DNA from: JAAYQA01 sp964510345
GTDB taxonomy: Bacteria > Bacillota > Clostridia > Tissierellales > Peptoniphilaceae
NCBI GenBank assembly: GCA_964510345.1
Contig: CAZEBB010000022.1
Coordinates: 1 to 31,372, forward strand
Reading direction: 5' to 3'
DNA length: 31,372 nt
Shown: positions 22,934 to 30,751 of the stretch, piece after piece
Position numbering within the stretch: position 1 is the first letter of the stretch
How the letters are laid out: every line of letters begins with the position of its first letter
Made by a program: the position numbers and the translations under genes
The notes under the pieces: model-generated
What the model was told of the DNA's origin: nothing
Databases searched by the model: none
What the model saw: the letters and a program-made list of their open reading frames with translations, nothing else

Positions 22934-24127
22934 ATGAGCTTTACCTTTGCAAAACGGATGAACGGGCTAAAAGCATCAGAAATCCGTGAGCTACTTAAGT
23001 TAACCCAACAACCGGAAATCATTTCCTTTGCAGGCGGACTACCCGCAGCGGAACTGTTTCCCATTGAGGCGATCCAAGCCGCTAATCAAAAAGTAATGGC
23101 GGAAAAGGGTCGCATCGCTCTCCAATACGGACCTACCGAAGGATACCCGGCGCTGCGCGAGCAAATCGTCAAACTGATGGCGAGACAACAAATCACAGCC
23201 GATCCGAGTCAACTCCTTATTACCAACGGTTCGCAACAAGGTTTGGACTTCGTCGCCAAAGCATTTGTTGACCCGGGCGATGTCGTCATCACCGAAAGCC
23301 CCTCTTACTTAGGCGCCATCAACGCATTTAAAGCGTATGAACCCACCTTCGTCGAAGTCGAAATGGACGATCTCGGCATGCGCATGGACGCACTGGAAGA
23401 AGCGCTCAAAAACAATCCCGGCACCAAATTCATTTACACCATTCCCGATTTCCAAAACCCGAGCGGCCTCACCTTAGCTCTGGATCGCAGAAAGAAAATG
23501 GTCGAGTTGGCCAATCAATATGACGTCGTCATCGTCGAAGACAATCCCTATGGCGAGCTTCGCTTTGAAGGCGAGTTTCTACCGGCGATCAAACACTACG
23601 ACACGCAAGACCGCGTGATCTTCCTGGGGACCTTCTCCAAAATTTACTGCCCGGGTCTCCGCCTCGGCTGGATGTTTGCCGGAAAAGAAATTCTGGAAAA
23701 GATGAATATGCTCAAGCAAGGGGCAGACCTTCAGGCGTCCACCCTAAGCCAGATCGAAGTCGCTACCTTCTTAGAAGACAACGACATTACCAAGCATATT
23801 GAAAAGATCAAAGAAGTCTACATGCATAGAAGAGACCTGATGCTCAACGCTATGGACGAGCACTTCCCCAAAGAAGTCAAGTTTACGCGCCCCGAAGGCG
23901 GCCTGTTCACATGGGTTACCCTGCCGAAAGGACTGAACGCGAAAGAGATCGCTCCGAAAGCACTGGAAAAGAAAGTCGCCTATGTACCCGGCGGTTCCTT
24001 CTTCCCCAACGGCGGCGGCGAGAACACGCTTCGCATGAACTACTCCTGCTCATCCGATGAGCAGATCGTACAAGGCGTCAAGCGCCTGGGCGAAGTCTTC
24101 AAAGAAGCTATTGCAGAAATGAAATAA
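22934..24127 (+). CDS. PLP-dependent class I aminotransferase (2-aminoadipate / aromatic aminotransferase-like)
   Basis: The 397-residue aminotransferase is of the LysN/MocR-C-domain group: ISFAGGLPAAELFP near the start, ALQYGPTEGYPALREQI, TNGSQQGLDFVAKAF, YTIPDFQNPSG, VEDNPYGELRFEG and the Schiff-base lysine in GTFSKIYCPGLRLGW. Members act on 2-aminoadipate, branched-chain or aromatic amino acids. There is no MocR DNA-binding domain. A TGGTAAGAT around 22893-22901 is a possible extended -10. It ends at a strong terminator at 24151. Confidence 0.92.
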   Translation: MSFTFAKRMNGLKASEIRELLKLTQQPEIISFAGGLPAAELFPIEAIQAANQKVMAEKGRIALQYGPTEGYPALREQIVKLMARQQITADPSQLLITNGSQQGLDFVAKAFVDPGDVVITESPSYLGAINAFKAYEPTFVEVEMDDLGMRMDALEEALKNNPGTKFIYTIPDFQNPSGLTLALDRRKKMVELANQYDVVIVEDNPYGELRFEGEFLPAIKHYDTQDRVIFLGTFSKIYCPGLRLGWMFAGKEILEKMNMLKQGADLQASTLSQIEVATFLEDNDITKHIEKIKEVYMHRRDLMLNAMDEHFPKEVKFTRPEGGLFTWVTLPKGLNAKEIAPKALEKKVAYVPGGSFFPNGGGENTLRMNYSCSSDEQIVQGVKRLGEVFKEAIAEMK

Positions 24128-24150
24128 GGACGAGGAGTCTCATATATCGA

Positions 24151-24177
24151 GCGCACCGCAACATGCGGTGCGCTTTT
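24151..24177 (+). terminator. Terminator after the aminotransferase
   Basis: GCGCACCGC / GCGGTGCGC is a perfect 9-bp stem around AACAT followed by TTTT, 23 bases past the stop. Confidence 0.9.
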
Positions 24178-24252
24178 ATGTGCCGAGAACGGGGTATGGG
24201 GGGCTGTATTAGGAGATGATTTACGATTAGATATAGAACAATATTGAACTCT

Positions 24253-24293
24253 ATGCAATGAATTTGCATGAAGATGTTGATTTGTGGTATAAT
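24253..24293 (+). promoter_or_regulatory. Promoter of the 24.3-kb GNAT gene with an overlapping inverted repeat
   Basis: TGGTATAAT (hexamer 24288-24293) is a perfect extended -10 box, and TTGCAT at 24264-24269 serves as -35 with an 18-base spacer. The -35 is also the right arm of a perfect inverted repeat ATGCAA-N5-TTGCAT (24253-24269), a plausible operator placed where a bound protein would block RNA polymerase. Confidence 0.6.
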
Positions 24294-24341
24294 AATGTTA
24301 ATTACGCATAACAAAGGAGGATTGCGATCAGTAAAAGAATA

Positions 24342-25028
24342 ATGAAACGAAAACAGAATCGAATCTTGAGGACCTACAACGAATGTGGATTTGGAGAAAA
24401 GCAAGAAGGAGACCGTTGGACGCGCTACGATATCAACAACTTTAGTTTCTTTACGGGAGAAGTGCATGAAGACGCGATGAAGGAATCGCTAGGAACCATT
24501 TGCATACCGCTCAACGAAGAATGGCGCAGCTTCTTTCAAAAGCATACAGACCGGTTTGATGAGTTCAGGCGTTACACGATGGAAGAAGATCACTTTTGTG
24601 AAAGAACACTGGAGAAACTGAAGGAACACTACCCGTTTGCCGGAGTCTATCAGAAGATTGATGAAACAATTTTTCATCAGCTCTCCGAGGAGGATTGGTC
24701 AGAATCGCTCGTTGCCGCGTATTCCGACTATGAAGAGTTTCACCTTTGGGGAAACGGCTTTGTGAAAATCGCAGAGGGTGAGATCATCGGCGGTATTTCC
24801 GCCTATGTCCCTTATCGGGATGGCTATGAGATAGAAATTGATGTACATCCGGATTATCAGGGAGCCGGCGTGGGAAAAGCGCTTGCATCTTATTTCATTC
24901 TCGACTGCATCGAAAATGAGACGACCCCCTACTGGGATGCCCATACAAAAATATCTCGTAATCTGGCGTTAAAGCTCGGTTATAAAGTGAAAAATGAATA
25001 CACGGCCTATAGTCCGTTGGACCAATAA
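24342..25028 (+). CDS. GNAT family acetyltransferase
   Basis: The 228-residue protein carries a C-terminal GNAT domain with EIEIDVHPDYQGAGVGKALASYFI, the acetyl-CoA pyrophosphate-binding motif, and HTKISRNLALKLGYK near the end. The long N-terminal half resembles the larger GNAT_acetyltran group (Bacillus zwittermicin-resistance-like). The start is uncertain. The only clear ribosome site, AAAGGAGG (24313-24320), is 21 bases before the ATG at 24342 but 6 bases before an in-frame ATC at 24327, so a rare non-AUG start adding five residues is possible. It is transcribed alone between terminators. The substrate is unknown. Confidence 0.87.
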   Translation: MKRKQNRILRTYNECGFGEKQEGDRWTRYDINNFSFFTGEVHEDAMKESLGTICIPLNEEWRSFFQKHTDRFDEFRRYTMEEDHFCERTLEKLKEHYPFAGVYQKIDETIFHQLSEEDWSESLVAAYSDYEEFHLWGNGFVKIAEGEIIGGISAYVPYRDGYEIEIDVHPDYQGAGVGKALASYFILDCIENETTPYWDAHTKISRNLALKLGYKVKNEYTAYSPLDQ

Positions 25029-25030
25029 TA

Positions 25031-25064
25031 AAAAGAGCGTTACCCGAAATGGTGGCGCTCTTTT
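25031..25064 (+). terminator. Terminator after the 24.3-kb GNAT gene
   Basis: AAAAGAGCG / CGCTCTTTT forms a 9-bp outer stem with additional inner pairing (ACC/GGT) and ends in TTTT. It begins 2 bases past the stop and is symmetrical enough to work on both strands. Confidence 0.85.
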
Positions 25065-25177
25065 CTCATGTCGAAATTCCATGATAGAGTCTATCCGACA
25101 AAGGGGGCATTTCGTTGCCTCAAATGGCACAGACTGCTCAGAAATCGGGTAAAAACCTTGGTAAGGAGTTGATTCAT

Positions 25178-25363
25178 TTGAAGAACGATCAAAAGAAACC
25201 GGCATTAAACGCGGGTAGCGGAATGGGCATCGGCATCGCGATCGGAGCGGCACTGGGTCTACTGCTCAATAATCTTGCGCTTGGCATCGGAATTGGCGTC
25301 GCCATCGGCGCGGGCATGGGCGGAGTGGCCGGCAGCAAGGATAAAAACGACGAGAAAAAGTAG
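25178..25363 (+). CDS. Small glycine-zipper membrane protein
   Basis: The protein is 61 residues from the TTG at 25178, which has AAGGAG 9 bases upstream, or 82 residues from a TTG at 25115, which also has a good AAAGGGGGC site. A short polar start (KNDQKKPALNAGSG) leads to two membrane-like segments rich in GxxxG repeats (GMGIGIAIGAALGLLL and LALGIGIGVAIGAGMGGVAG) and ends in a charged tail. Glycine-zipper proteins pack closely in membranes, but the function is unknown. The shorter form matches the size of similar small proteins, so I prefer it. DUF1697 starts 10 bases downstream. Confidence 0.72.
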   Translation: MKNDQKKPALNAGSGMGIGIAIGAALGLLLNNLALGIGIGVAIGAGMGGVAGSKDKNDEKK

Positions 25364-25373
25364 AGGAAACGCC

Positions 25374-25919
25374 ATGAGTAAAGAGCAAACCTATATCGTC
25401 TTCCTGCGCGGTGTGACGCCCACGGGAAAGAACAAAGTGCCCATGGCAGAACTGCGCACAGCCCTCGCCGATGCAGGGTTTGGGGACGTGAAAACATGGA
25501 TACAAAGCGGCAATGCGATCGTAAAAACTGAGTTGTCCCGCGAAGAAACCGCCGAGTTCGTGCACCGCACGATCCGTGAAAAAATCGGTCCGGACCTCCC
25601 GATTATCGTCAAGACCGCAGAAGAGCTCAAAGCCGTGCTCGAAGAGAACCCATTTCTACATCTTGCTCAAGACCGAATTTTCTACGGGCTCACCAACGAA
25701 GAGTACAGCGATGAAAGCATCGAGAGAGTGTTGGGCTCAAATTACGGCGAAGATCAAATCTCCTTTACAGATCATGCGATCTACCTCTACATCCCGGGAA
25801 ATGCGGGACAGAGCAAACTCAACAACAGCAATCTCGAACGGAAACTAAAAATCCGGCTGACAATCAGAAACCGGAACACCCTCTCGAAGATGATCGAAAT
25901 GGCACAGGAAGATGAGTAG
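25374..25919 (+). CDS. DUF1697 family protein
   Basis: The 181-residue protein shows DUF1697 hallmarks: YIVFLRGVTPTGKNKVPMAELRTALADAGFGDVKTWIQSGNAIV near the start and the closing RNRNTLSKMIEMA. The fold is a ferredoxin-like repeat and the function is unknown. The start at 25374 has AGAGGA 6 bases upstream; a longer frame to 25275 runs through the glycine-zipper gene and is rejected. The end overlaps the transporter start. Confidence 0.9.
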   Translation: MSKEQTYIVFLRGVTPTGKNKVPMAELRTALADAGFGDVKTWIQSGNAIVKTELSREETAEFVHRTIREKIGPDLPIIVKTAEELKAVLEENPFLHLAQDRIFYGLTNEEYSDESIERVLGSNYGEDQISFTDHAIYLYIPGNAGQSKLNNSNLERKLKIRLTIRNRNTLSKMIEMAQEDE

Positions 25920-26832
25920 CAAAGGATCGTATCAATTGAAAAGAAACCAAATAGCCGTCAGCTATGCGATTTTGGCGGCGGCGCTTTATGCCATCAATAT
26001 ACCTTTTTCCAAGCTCTTTCTCCAGAAGGTAGAACCGGCCATGATGGCCTCCTTGCTGTATTTGGGAGCGGGAATCGGACTATTCTTATATGGAAAATCG
26101 AGAGATATTCGGCGGGGAGAAGCAGACCGTAATCGCCTCACCCGCAAAGAGATGCCGTATGTAATCGCCATGGTACTACTGGACGTCGTGGCACCCATTT
26201 TGCTCATGCTGGGGATCCAAAGGACGACGTCTGCCAATGCATCGCTCCTGAACAATTTTGAGATTGTTGCGACATCATTAATCGCACTCGGTATCTTCAG
26301 GGAGATCATTACCCGCCGACTTTGGGTTGCGATCGGACTCGTGACCGTTGCCAGCATTCTACTTTCCTATGAAGGGCAGGGTTCCTTTGTGTTTAACGAG
26401 GGTTCACTACTCGTGCTCGGCGCTGCACTTTGTTGGGGATTCGAGAACAACTGTACGAAGATGCTGAGTGCTCACAGTACGACGCAGATCGTCACCATCA
26501 AAGGGATCTTCTCCGGAATGGGCAGCTTTCTCGTCGCGATGATTCTTAGAGAGTCACTGCCGACACCGGTCTGGATCGGTCTGGTTCTGCTGCTTGGTTT
26601 TGTCTCCTATGGATTGAGCATTAACTTCTATATCAAAGCCCAGAAAGATTTGGGGGCGGCGAAAACGAGCGCATTCTATTCTATCGCCCCTTTTCTCGGC
26701 GTGGGGTTCAGCATGCTGTTATTGGGGGAACGACCGGGGATCCGGTTCTATAGCGCGCTGGCGGTCATGTCGATCGCTACATGGATGATGATCAAAGATT
26801 CTCTACACGACAAAGAAGAATCAAGAGAGTGA
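25912..26832 (+). CDS. EamA/DMT-family transporter
   Basis: The 306-residue membrane protein has about ten hydrophobic helices in two EamA repeats, starting with SYAILAAALYAINIPFSKLFL and TTSANASLLNNFEIVATSLIAL in the first half and LGAALCWGFENNCTKML in the second. DMT proteins export or exchange small metabolites such as amino acids; the substrate is not readable. The ATG at 25912 overlaps the DUF1697 stop. A TTG at 25936 behind AAAGGA is a competing start and would remove eight residues. Confidence 0.92.
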   Translation: MSSKGSYQLKRNQIAVSYAILAAALYAINIPFSKLFLQKVEPAMMASLLYLGAGIGLFLYGKSRDIRRGEADRNRLTRKEMPYVIAMVLLDVVAPILLMLGIQRTTSANASLLNNFEIVATSLIALGIFREIITRRLWVAIGLVTVASILLSYEGQGSFVFNEGSLLVLGAALCWGFENNCTKMLSAHSTTQIVTIKGIFSGMGSFLVAMILRESLPTPVWIGLVLLLGFVSYGLSINFYIKAQKDLGAAKTSAFYSIAPFLGVGFSMLLLGERPGIRFYSALAVMSIATWMMIKDSLHDKEESRE

Positions 26833-26847
26833 AAGCAGAGGTACACA

Positions 26848-27372
26848 ATGAAAAAACAATCGATTGATGTTAGGCAATACGCAAACCAAATGATCGGAGC
26901 CATTCCGCGCGGCGTGCTATTGACGACGAAAGCCGCCGACAAAGTCAATAGCATGGTGATCGGCTGGGGATCATTGGGAACCATTTGGGGGAAGGCGGCT
27001 TTTACCGTGCATGTACGACACAGCCGTTTCACGAAAGAGCTGCTGGACCAAAACCCCGAGTTTACGATCAATATCCCAACCGGAGACTATGACAAGAAGA
27101 TCATGTCGGTGTGCGGGAGCCAAAGCGGGCGAGATATCGACAAGATTAAAGAAACGAATCTCACCATCGTCGAAGGCGAGAAAGTATCCGTGCCCGGATT
27201 CAAAGAACTGCCGCTCACGCTCGAGTGCAAGGTCATCTATCGGCAGGAGCAGGACATGTCACTCATTCCGCAAGGTATTCAGGACCGGTTCTACCCGGTG
27301 GAAGACGGTGTACAGGACGCGCATATTACGTATATTGGAGAGATCGTCAACGCATATCTGGTTTTGGAGTAG
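26848..27372 (+). CDS. Flavin reductase-like FMN-binding protein
   Basis: The 174-residue protein has the split-barrel flavin-reductase pattern: IPRGVLLTTKAADKVNSMVIGWGSLGTIWGKAAFTVHVRHSRFTKELLDQNPEFTINIP, then a mixed second half with FKELPLTLECKVIYRQ. These proteins bind FMN and reduce it or act on flavin-linked substrates. AGAGG lies 6 bases upstream of the ATG. It sits 15 bases after the transporter and 4 bases before the lipoprotein, probably in one transcript. Confidence 0.9.
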   Translation: MKKQSIDVRQYANQMIGAIPRGVLLTTKAADKVNSMVIGWGSLGTIWGKAAFTVHVRHSRFTKELLDQNPEFTINIPTGDYDKKIMSVCGSQSGRDIDKIKETNLTIVEGEKVSVPGFKELPLTLECKVIYRQEQDMSLIPQGIQDRFYPVEDGVQDAHITYIGEIVNAYLVLE

Positions 27373-27376
27373 GTCG

Positions 27377-27883
27377 ATGAAGAGAATTACCGTCCTGATC
27401 TTCATTCTGCTCAGCCTGGTACTGGTAGGATGCCGAGAAACGCCGCCCGACGAGGAGGGTAGCGAAAAAACCGAGACTCGAAACGGAGGCGTCATGATCC
27501 CCGAAACAGTCCAATTAACCGAATTCTACTTCTCCCACACCGGGATGACCATCGACCAGATCTATTCCTATGCATTGATCCGCGAGGGAGAAGAGGTCGA
27601 TATGAAGCTCGAATGGCGAGCGGGAAAGTATGTGTTGGAAGAGGCCACTGACCTCAGCTACATCCAAGCGATCGAAGAGATCATGAGACGCGAAGAAATC
27701 GGCGCATGGAACGGGTTTGATCAGCGCAATGATCAGGCTTTGGACGGATCCGGCTTTAGTTTGTATGCGGTCTTCGATGACGGTACCGAAATATCAGCCA
27801 GCGGGCAAAACTCCTTTCCTGCGGGGTATCGGGAGGTGGAGAGAGCGATCAATGAGGTGTTTCGAGAGAGGATGGACGAGTAA
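27377..27883 (+). CDS. Putative lipoprotein
   Basis: The 168-residue protein starts with a lipoprotein signal peptide (MKRITVLIFILLSLVLVGC) with lipobox LVGC, followed by an acidic linker (RETPPDEEGSEKTE). The mature part is mixed alpha/beta with no family I recognise; it includes FYFSHTGMTIDQIYSYAL and FDDGTEISASGQNSFPAGY. It should be anchored to the outer face of the membrane. GGAG is 7 bases before the ATG, overlapping the end of the flavin-reductase gene. It is the last gene before composition turns AT-rich. Confidence 0.8.
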   Translation: MKRITVLIFILLSLVLVGCRETPPDEEGSEKTETRNGGVMIPETVQLTEFYFSHTGMTIDQIYSYALIREGEEVDMKLEWRAGKYVLEEATDLSYIQAIEEIMRREEIGAWNGFDQRNDQALDGSGFSLYAVFDDGTEISASGQNSFPAGYREVERAINEVFRERMDE

Positions 27884-27930
27884 ATATGGGTGAACGACAT
27901 GTCGAATTCGATGGGTTTGTGAGATAAAAA

Positions 27931-28392
27931 ATGAGCGATAAAGAAAACTTTCAATATATAACGTTAAGGCAAAGACCTGAGCTAGAGAATTTAGCCGGAG
28001 AGTGGTTTCATAGTAAATGGGGAGTTCCTAAAGAGGCGTACTTAGATTGTATGGATGCTTATCTGGCGGGAGAGACTGAATATGGTTGGTATCTATGCTT
28101 GGACAATGACAAAGTGATTGGCGGGCTTGGTGTGATCGAGAATGATTTCCATGATCGAAAGGATCTAACACCTAATATTTGTGCTGTTTATACTGAAGAA
28201 GAATATCGAAACAAAGGAATTGCCGGAAAATTGCTTGATATGGTAGTGAAAGATTGCAAACAGAAGAGTATTTCACCCGTCTATTTGGTAACGGATCATA
28301 TTGGTTTTTATGAAGAATATGGTTGGGAATTCTTTTGCATGGTTCAGGGAAATGATGAAGCTGAGATGACAAGAATGTATATCCATAAGTAA
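27931..28392 (+). CDS. GNAT family acetyltransferase (accessory block, first)
   Basis: The 153-residue single-domain GNAT has GGLGVIENDF, then AVYTEEEYRNKGIAGKLLDMVV, with RNKGIA as the acetyl-CoA loop, and ends in YLVTDHIGFYEEYGWEF. Base and codon use (many AT-ending codons) differ from the genes to its left, so it starts the AT-rich stretch. No good ribosome site precedes the ATG. The role could be resistance-type acetylation; no toxin-antitoxin partner is next to it. A repeat copy follows 64 bases after its stop. Confidence 0.87.
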   Translation: MSDKENFQYITLRQRPELENLAGEWFHSKWGVPKEAYLDCMDAYLAGETEYGWYLCLDNDKVIGGLGVIENDFHDRKDLTPNICAVYTEEEYRNKGIAGKLLDMVVKDCKQKSISPVYLVTDHIGFYEEYGWEFFCMVQGNDEAEMTRMYIHK

Positions 28393-28456
28393 TTTCGTGT
28401 ATGTTGGGGTAACAACTCATCTAAATAGTATTAAGTAATATATACAAGTATTTGTA

Positions 28457-28495
28457 TTCCTTGTGGGTCGGGGTCATAATTATAACGGCGTGAAT
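28457..28495 (+). repeat. Diverged repeat, copy 1 (CTTGTGGGTC...TCATAA...ACGGC)
   Basis: This segment shares CTTGTGGGTC, TCATAA and AACGGC, in order and nearly the same spacing, with 29173-29215. Both lie 60-75 bases after the stop of a small GNAT gene. The origin is unknown; a shared transposon end or 3' module is possible. Confidence 0.45.
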
Positions 28496-28522
28496 TGTGA
28501 GAAAGCATTTTATGAAATTGAT

Positions 28523-28573
28523 TGGTGTAAGAATAAAATGAACCAACAGCCCGCCCTTGGATATTTTGATTGA
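28523..28573 (+). repeat. Diverged IS256-like terminal repeat (copy 1)
   Basis: TGGTGTAAGAATAAAATGA and the following CCAACAGCCCGCCCT match, with about 7 mismatches over 36 bases, the element at 30560-30612. The outermost GATAAAGTC part seen in the second copy is lost here. No transposase is present. Confidence 0.5.
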
Positions 28574-28594
28574 TTAGAGTTTCTCTGGAGGCAA

Positions 28595-29104
28595 ATGGTG
28601 ATAGATGTAAGTAAATTATCAGATAAGTATAAAGTTCGAAAATTATGTCAAAAGGATAGTTCGTCTATTTTAGAACTACAGCAAAGTAATCCTCTGTATT
28701 TCAAATATTGTCCACCAGATCCTACTATTCAGAGTGTCTTGCAGGATATGATTGCTTTACCACCTGAAAAAAATATGGATGACTTATATTATGTTGGTTT
28801 CTTTGAAGAAGAATATTTAGTGGCGATTCTTCATTTTATAATCTCATTTCCTACCAAAGACACAATATATATTGGTTTATTTATGGTTGATAACAAGTAT
28901 TCTGGATATGGTATAGGAACCAGGATAATAGAATATGCTCTATACTATTTTAAACAGGTAGGATTTCTGAAAGTAAGATTAGGATACATGCAAGGTAATC
29001 CACAAGCTAAAGCATTTTGGGGAAAATGTAGTTTTATTGATAATTTAATAGAAACAGAAAATGATCAAGGTAAAGTAATTATCTTGGAAAAATATTTGTA
29101 TTAA
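28595..29104 (+). CDS. GNAT family acetyltransferase (accessory block, second)
   Basis: The 169-residue protein shows GNAT strands and the CoA loop in LFMVDNKYSGYGIGTRIIEYAL, followed by KVRLGYMQGNPQAKAFWGKCSF. This subgroup is close to plain N-acetyltransferases annotated as resistance or unknown. GGAGG lies 3 bases before the ATG at 28595 and 6 bases before the adjacent in-frame GTG at 28598, which may be the true start. It is strongly AT-rich, unlike the genes left of 27.9 kb. An IS256-like end lies directly upstream and a repeat copy 70 bases downstream, so it may be a moved cassette. Confidence 0.87.
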   Translation: MVIDVSKLSDKYKVRKLCQKDSSSILELQQSNPLYFKYCPPDPTIQSVLQDMIALPPEKNMDDLYYVGFFEEEYLVAILHFIISFPTKDTIYIGLFMVDNKYSGYGIGTRIIEYALYYFKQVGFLKVRLGYMQGNPQAKAFWGKCSFIDNLIETENDQGKVIILEKYLY

Positions 29105-29117
29105 AGAATTATCAGAA

Positions 29118-29159
29118 AGCCATTAGTAATAATATTATTCATTTATTTTAGCCATTAGT
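29118..29159 (+). repeat. 10-bp direct repeats around a 12-bp palindrome
   Basis: AGCCATTAGT occurs at 29118-29127 and again at 29150-29159. The perfect palindrome AATAATATTATT lies between them at 29128-29139. It sits just after the second GNAT stop in AT-rich sequence, where such short matches can arise by chance. Confidence 0.4.
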
Positions 29160-29172
29160 TAACTAAAAGATT

Positions 29173-29215
29173 ATTCTTGTGGGTCTCGTTTCATAAATAG
29201 GACAACGGCAGATGG
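29173..29215 (+). repeat. Diverged repeat, copy 2 (CTTGTGGGTC...TCATAA...ACGGC)
   Basis: This is the second copy of the motif at 28457-28495, with one- and two-base insertions. It lies about 70 bases after the second GNAT gene. The rest of 29105-29351 holds a promoter for the next gene and no other ORF I can support. Confidence 0.45.
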
Positions 29216-29300
29216 TGACAATAGAATCAGGCTTTTGATCCTTCTACTAAGAAATAAAAGCATAACCAAAGATTAAATGGGCGTTTATTTAAAGTACAAC

Positions 29301-29329
29301 TTGAAAATTACTCCCTACATACATATAAT
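29301..29329 (+). promoter_or_regulatory. Promoter of the AAA/DUF4143 gene
   Basis: TTGAAA (29301-29306) and TATAAT (29324-29329) are exactly 17 bases apart and about 22 bases before the ATG at 29352. This near-consensus promoter suggests that the gene is transcribed on its own. Confidence 0.8.
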
Positions 29330-29351
29330 GCAACTATAAGGGGGCTATCAA

Positions 29352-30524
29352 ATGATAGAAAGAAAAATAGCTAGAAAACTAATAGAAGTAGCAAAACAAG
29401 TACCTGTCGTAACTGTAATTGGACCTAGGCAGTCTGGAAAAACAACCCTAGTAAAGGCATGTTTTCCAAAATACAATTACGTCAACTTAGAAGATCCTGC
29501 TAATAGAATGTTAGCAAAAGAAGATTACAGAGGCTTTTTTGAAACCTATAAAGAACCTCTAATCATTGACGAAGTTCAAAGGGTACCAGATCTTCTTTCA
29601 GCGATACAAGTTATGGTTGATGAGGATAGAGAGAAGAATGGGCGTTTTATTCTTACAGGTAGTCATCAGCCTAGTTTACAAAAAGGCATTGCACAATCAT
29701 TAGCAGGTAGAACCAGTATATTAACTTTACTACCTTTAAGCATGAATGAACTTGCAGAAGAAGGGCATTTAGATGGATTGTCTACTGATAAACTATTAAT
29801 TCAGGGTTTTATGCCTGAAATATACAGAGAAAGTTCGAGAGAACATATCGTTTATTATCGAGATTATCTGAATACCTATGTAGAAAAAGATTTACGAGAA
29901 ATGTTAGAAATTAAGAGCTTAGATAAGTTTCTAAGATTTTTAACCTTGCTTGCAGGCAGAGTTGGACAGGTTGTCAACTTGTCTGGTTTGTCAGGAGAGG
30001 TGGGAGTTTCATCTGCAACTTTGTCTGAATGGCTATCAGTGCTCGAAGCATCTTATATTGTATATAAATTACAGCCTTATTTTTCTAATATTGCAAAACG
30101 ACAAATTAAATCGCCAAAAATTTATTTTACAGAAATTGGTTTAGCCTCATATCTATTAGGGATAGAGACAGAAAATCAAGCCAATAGAGATCCTTTACGA
30201 GGAAATCTTTTTGAAAATTTAATTGTTTCAGAGATATTAAAATCAAGGCTAAATGAAAACCAAAATCCGAATATGTTTTATATGAGAACAGAAAAAGGTG
30301 TTGAGGTGGATTTGATTGTAAAGAAAGAAGATATTTTATATCCATTTGAAATCAAGACATCTATGACACCAAATAAGTCATTTGCGAGGCACTTACTATC
30401 TTTTAAAGACGCAGAAGAACACGCAAAGAATCCAAGAATTATTTATACGGGGCAATATTATCCCCAATTTAATGGTGTTGAATATGTGAATTTTAAGGAG
30501 TTATATAAATATCTGAGTTTTTAA
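29352..30524 (+). CDS. AAA ATPase with C-terminal DUF4143 domain
   Basis: The 390-residue protein has an N-terminal AAA-type ATPase with Walker A GPRQSGKT (residues 24-31), Walker B LIIDEVQ (D73, E74) and a sensor-like ILTGSHQ. A winged-helix-like middle (LSGLSGEVGVSSATLSEWLSVLEASYIVYKL) leads to a DUF4143 domain. That domain contains EVDLIV...PFEIKTS (E318, D320, E333, K335), which resembles a PD-(D/E)XK nuclease core. The family is very common in anaerobes and its role is unsettled. GGGGG lies upstream of the ATG. AT-rich composition marks it as part of the acquired block. Confidence 0.92.
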   Translation: MIERKIARKLIEVAKQVPVVTVIGPRQSGKTTLVKACFPKYNYVNLEDPANRMLAKEDYRGFFETYKEPLIIDEVQRVPDLLSAIQVMVDEDREKNGRFILTGSHQPSLQKGIAQSLAGRTSILTLLPLSMNELAEEGHLDGLSTDKLLIQGFMPEIYRESSREHIVYYRDYLNTYVEKDLREMLEIKSLDKFLRFLTLLAGRVGQVVNLSGLSGEVGVSSATLSEWLSVLEASYIVYKLQPYFSNIAKRQIKSPKIYFTEIGLASYLLGIETENQANRDPLRGNLFENLIVSEILKSRLNENQNPNMFYMRTEKGVEVDLIVKKEDILYPFEIKTSMTPNKSFARHLLSFKDAEEHAKNPRIIYTGQYYPQFNGVEYVNFKELYKYLSF

Positions 30525-30544
30525 TCATCAACGAATCTTTAGAA

Positions 30545-30612
30545 GATAAAGTCGGTATAATGGTGTAAAAACAAGATGAGCCAAAAGCACGCCCTAGTTA
30601 TCATTTTGCTTG
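30545..30612 (+). repeat. IS256-family-like terminal repeat (copy 2)
   Basis: GATAAAGTCGGTATAATGG followed by TGTAAAA is very close to my recollection of the IS256 terminal inverted repeat (GATAAAGTCCGTATAATTG then TGTAAAA). The inner part (ACAAGATGAGCCAAAAGCACG) matches the copy at 28523. No matching inverted end or transposase lies within the window, so this is a solo end or remnant. Confidence 0.6.
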
Positions 30613-30751
30613 ACTCTTTGATCTTCTCACCTGGCGATGTCATAATGAAATACATTAGGAAGATTAGGACTTACGTAAGCACGCTTGACAGAAAACGATA
30701 GGGAATAGACGAAAATTTTGAATGAGGTTTACCGGAGGTTTCATCTGAGAA

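Noticed and set aside
28457..29215. Integron attC sites
   Set aside because: The repeats lack the paired RYYYAAC/GTTRRRY cores and palindromic arms needed for attC, and no integrase is visible.
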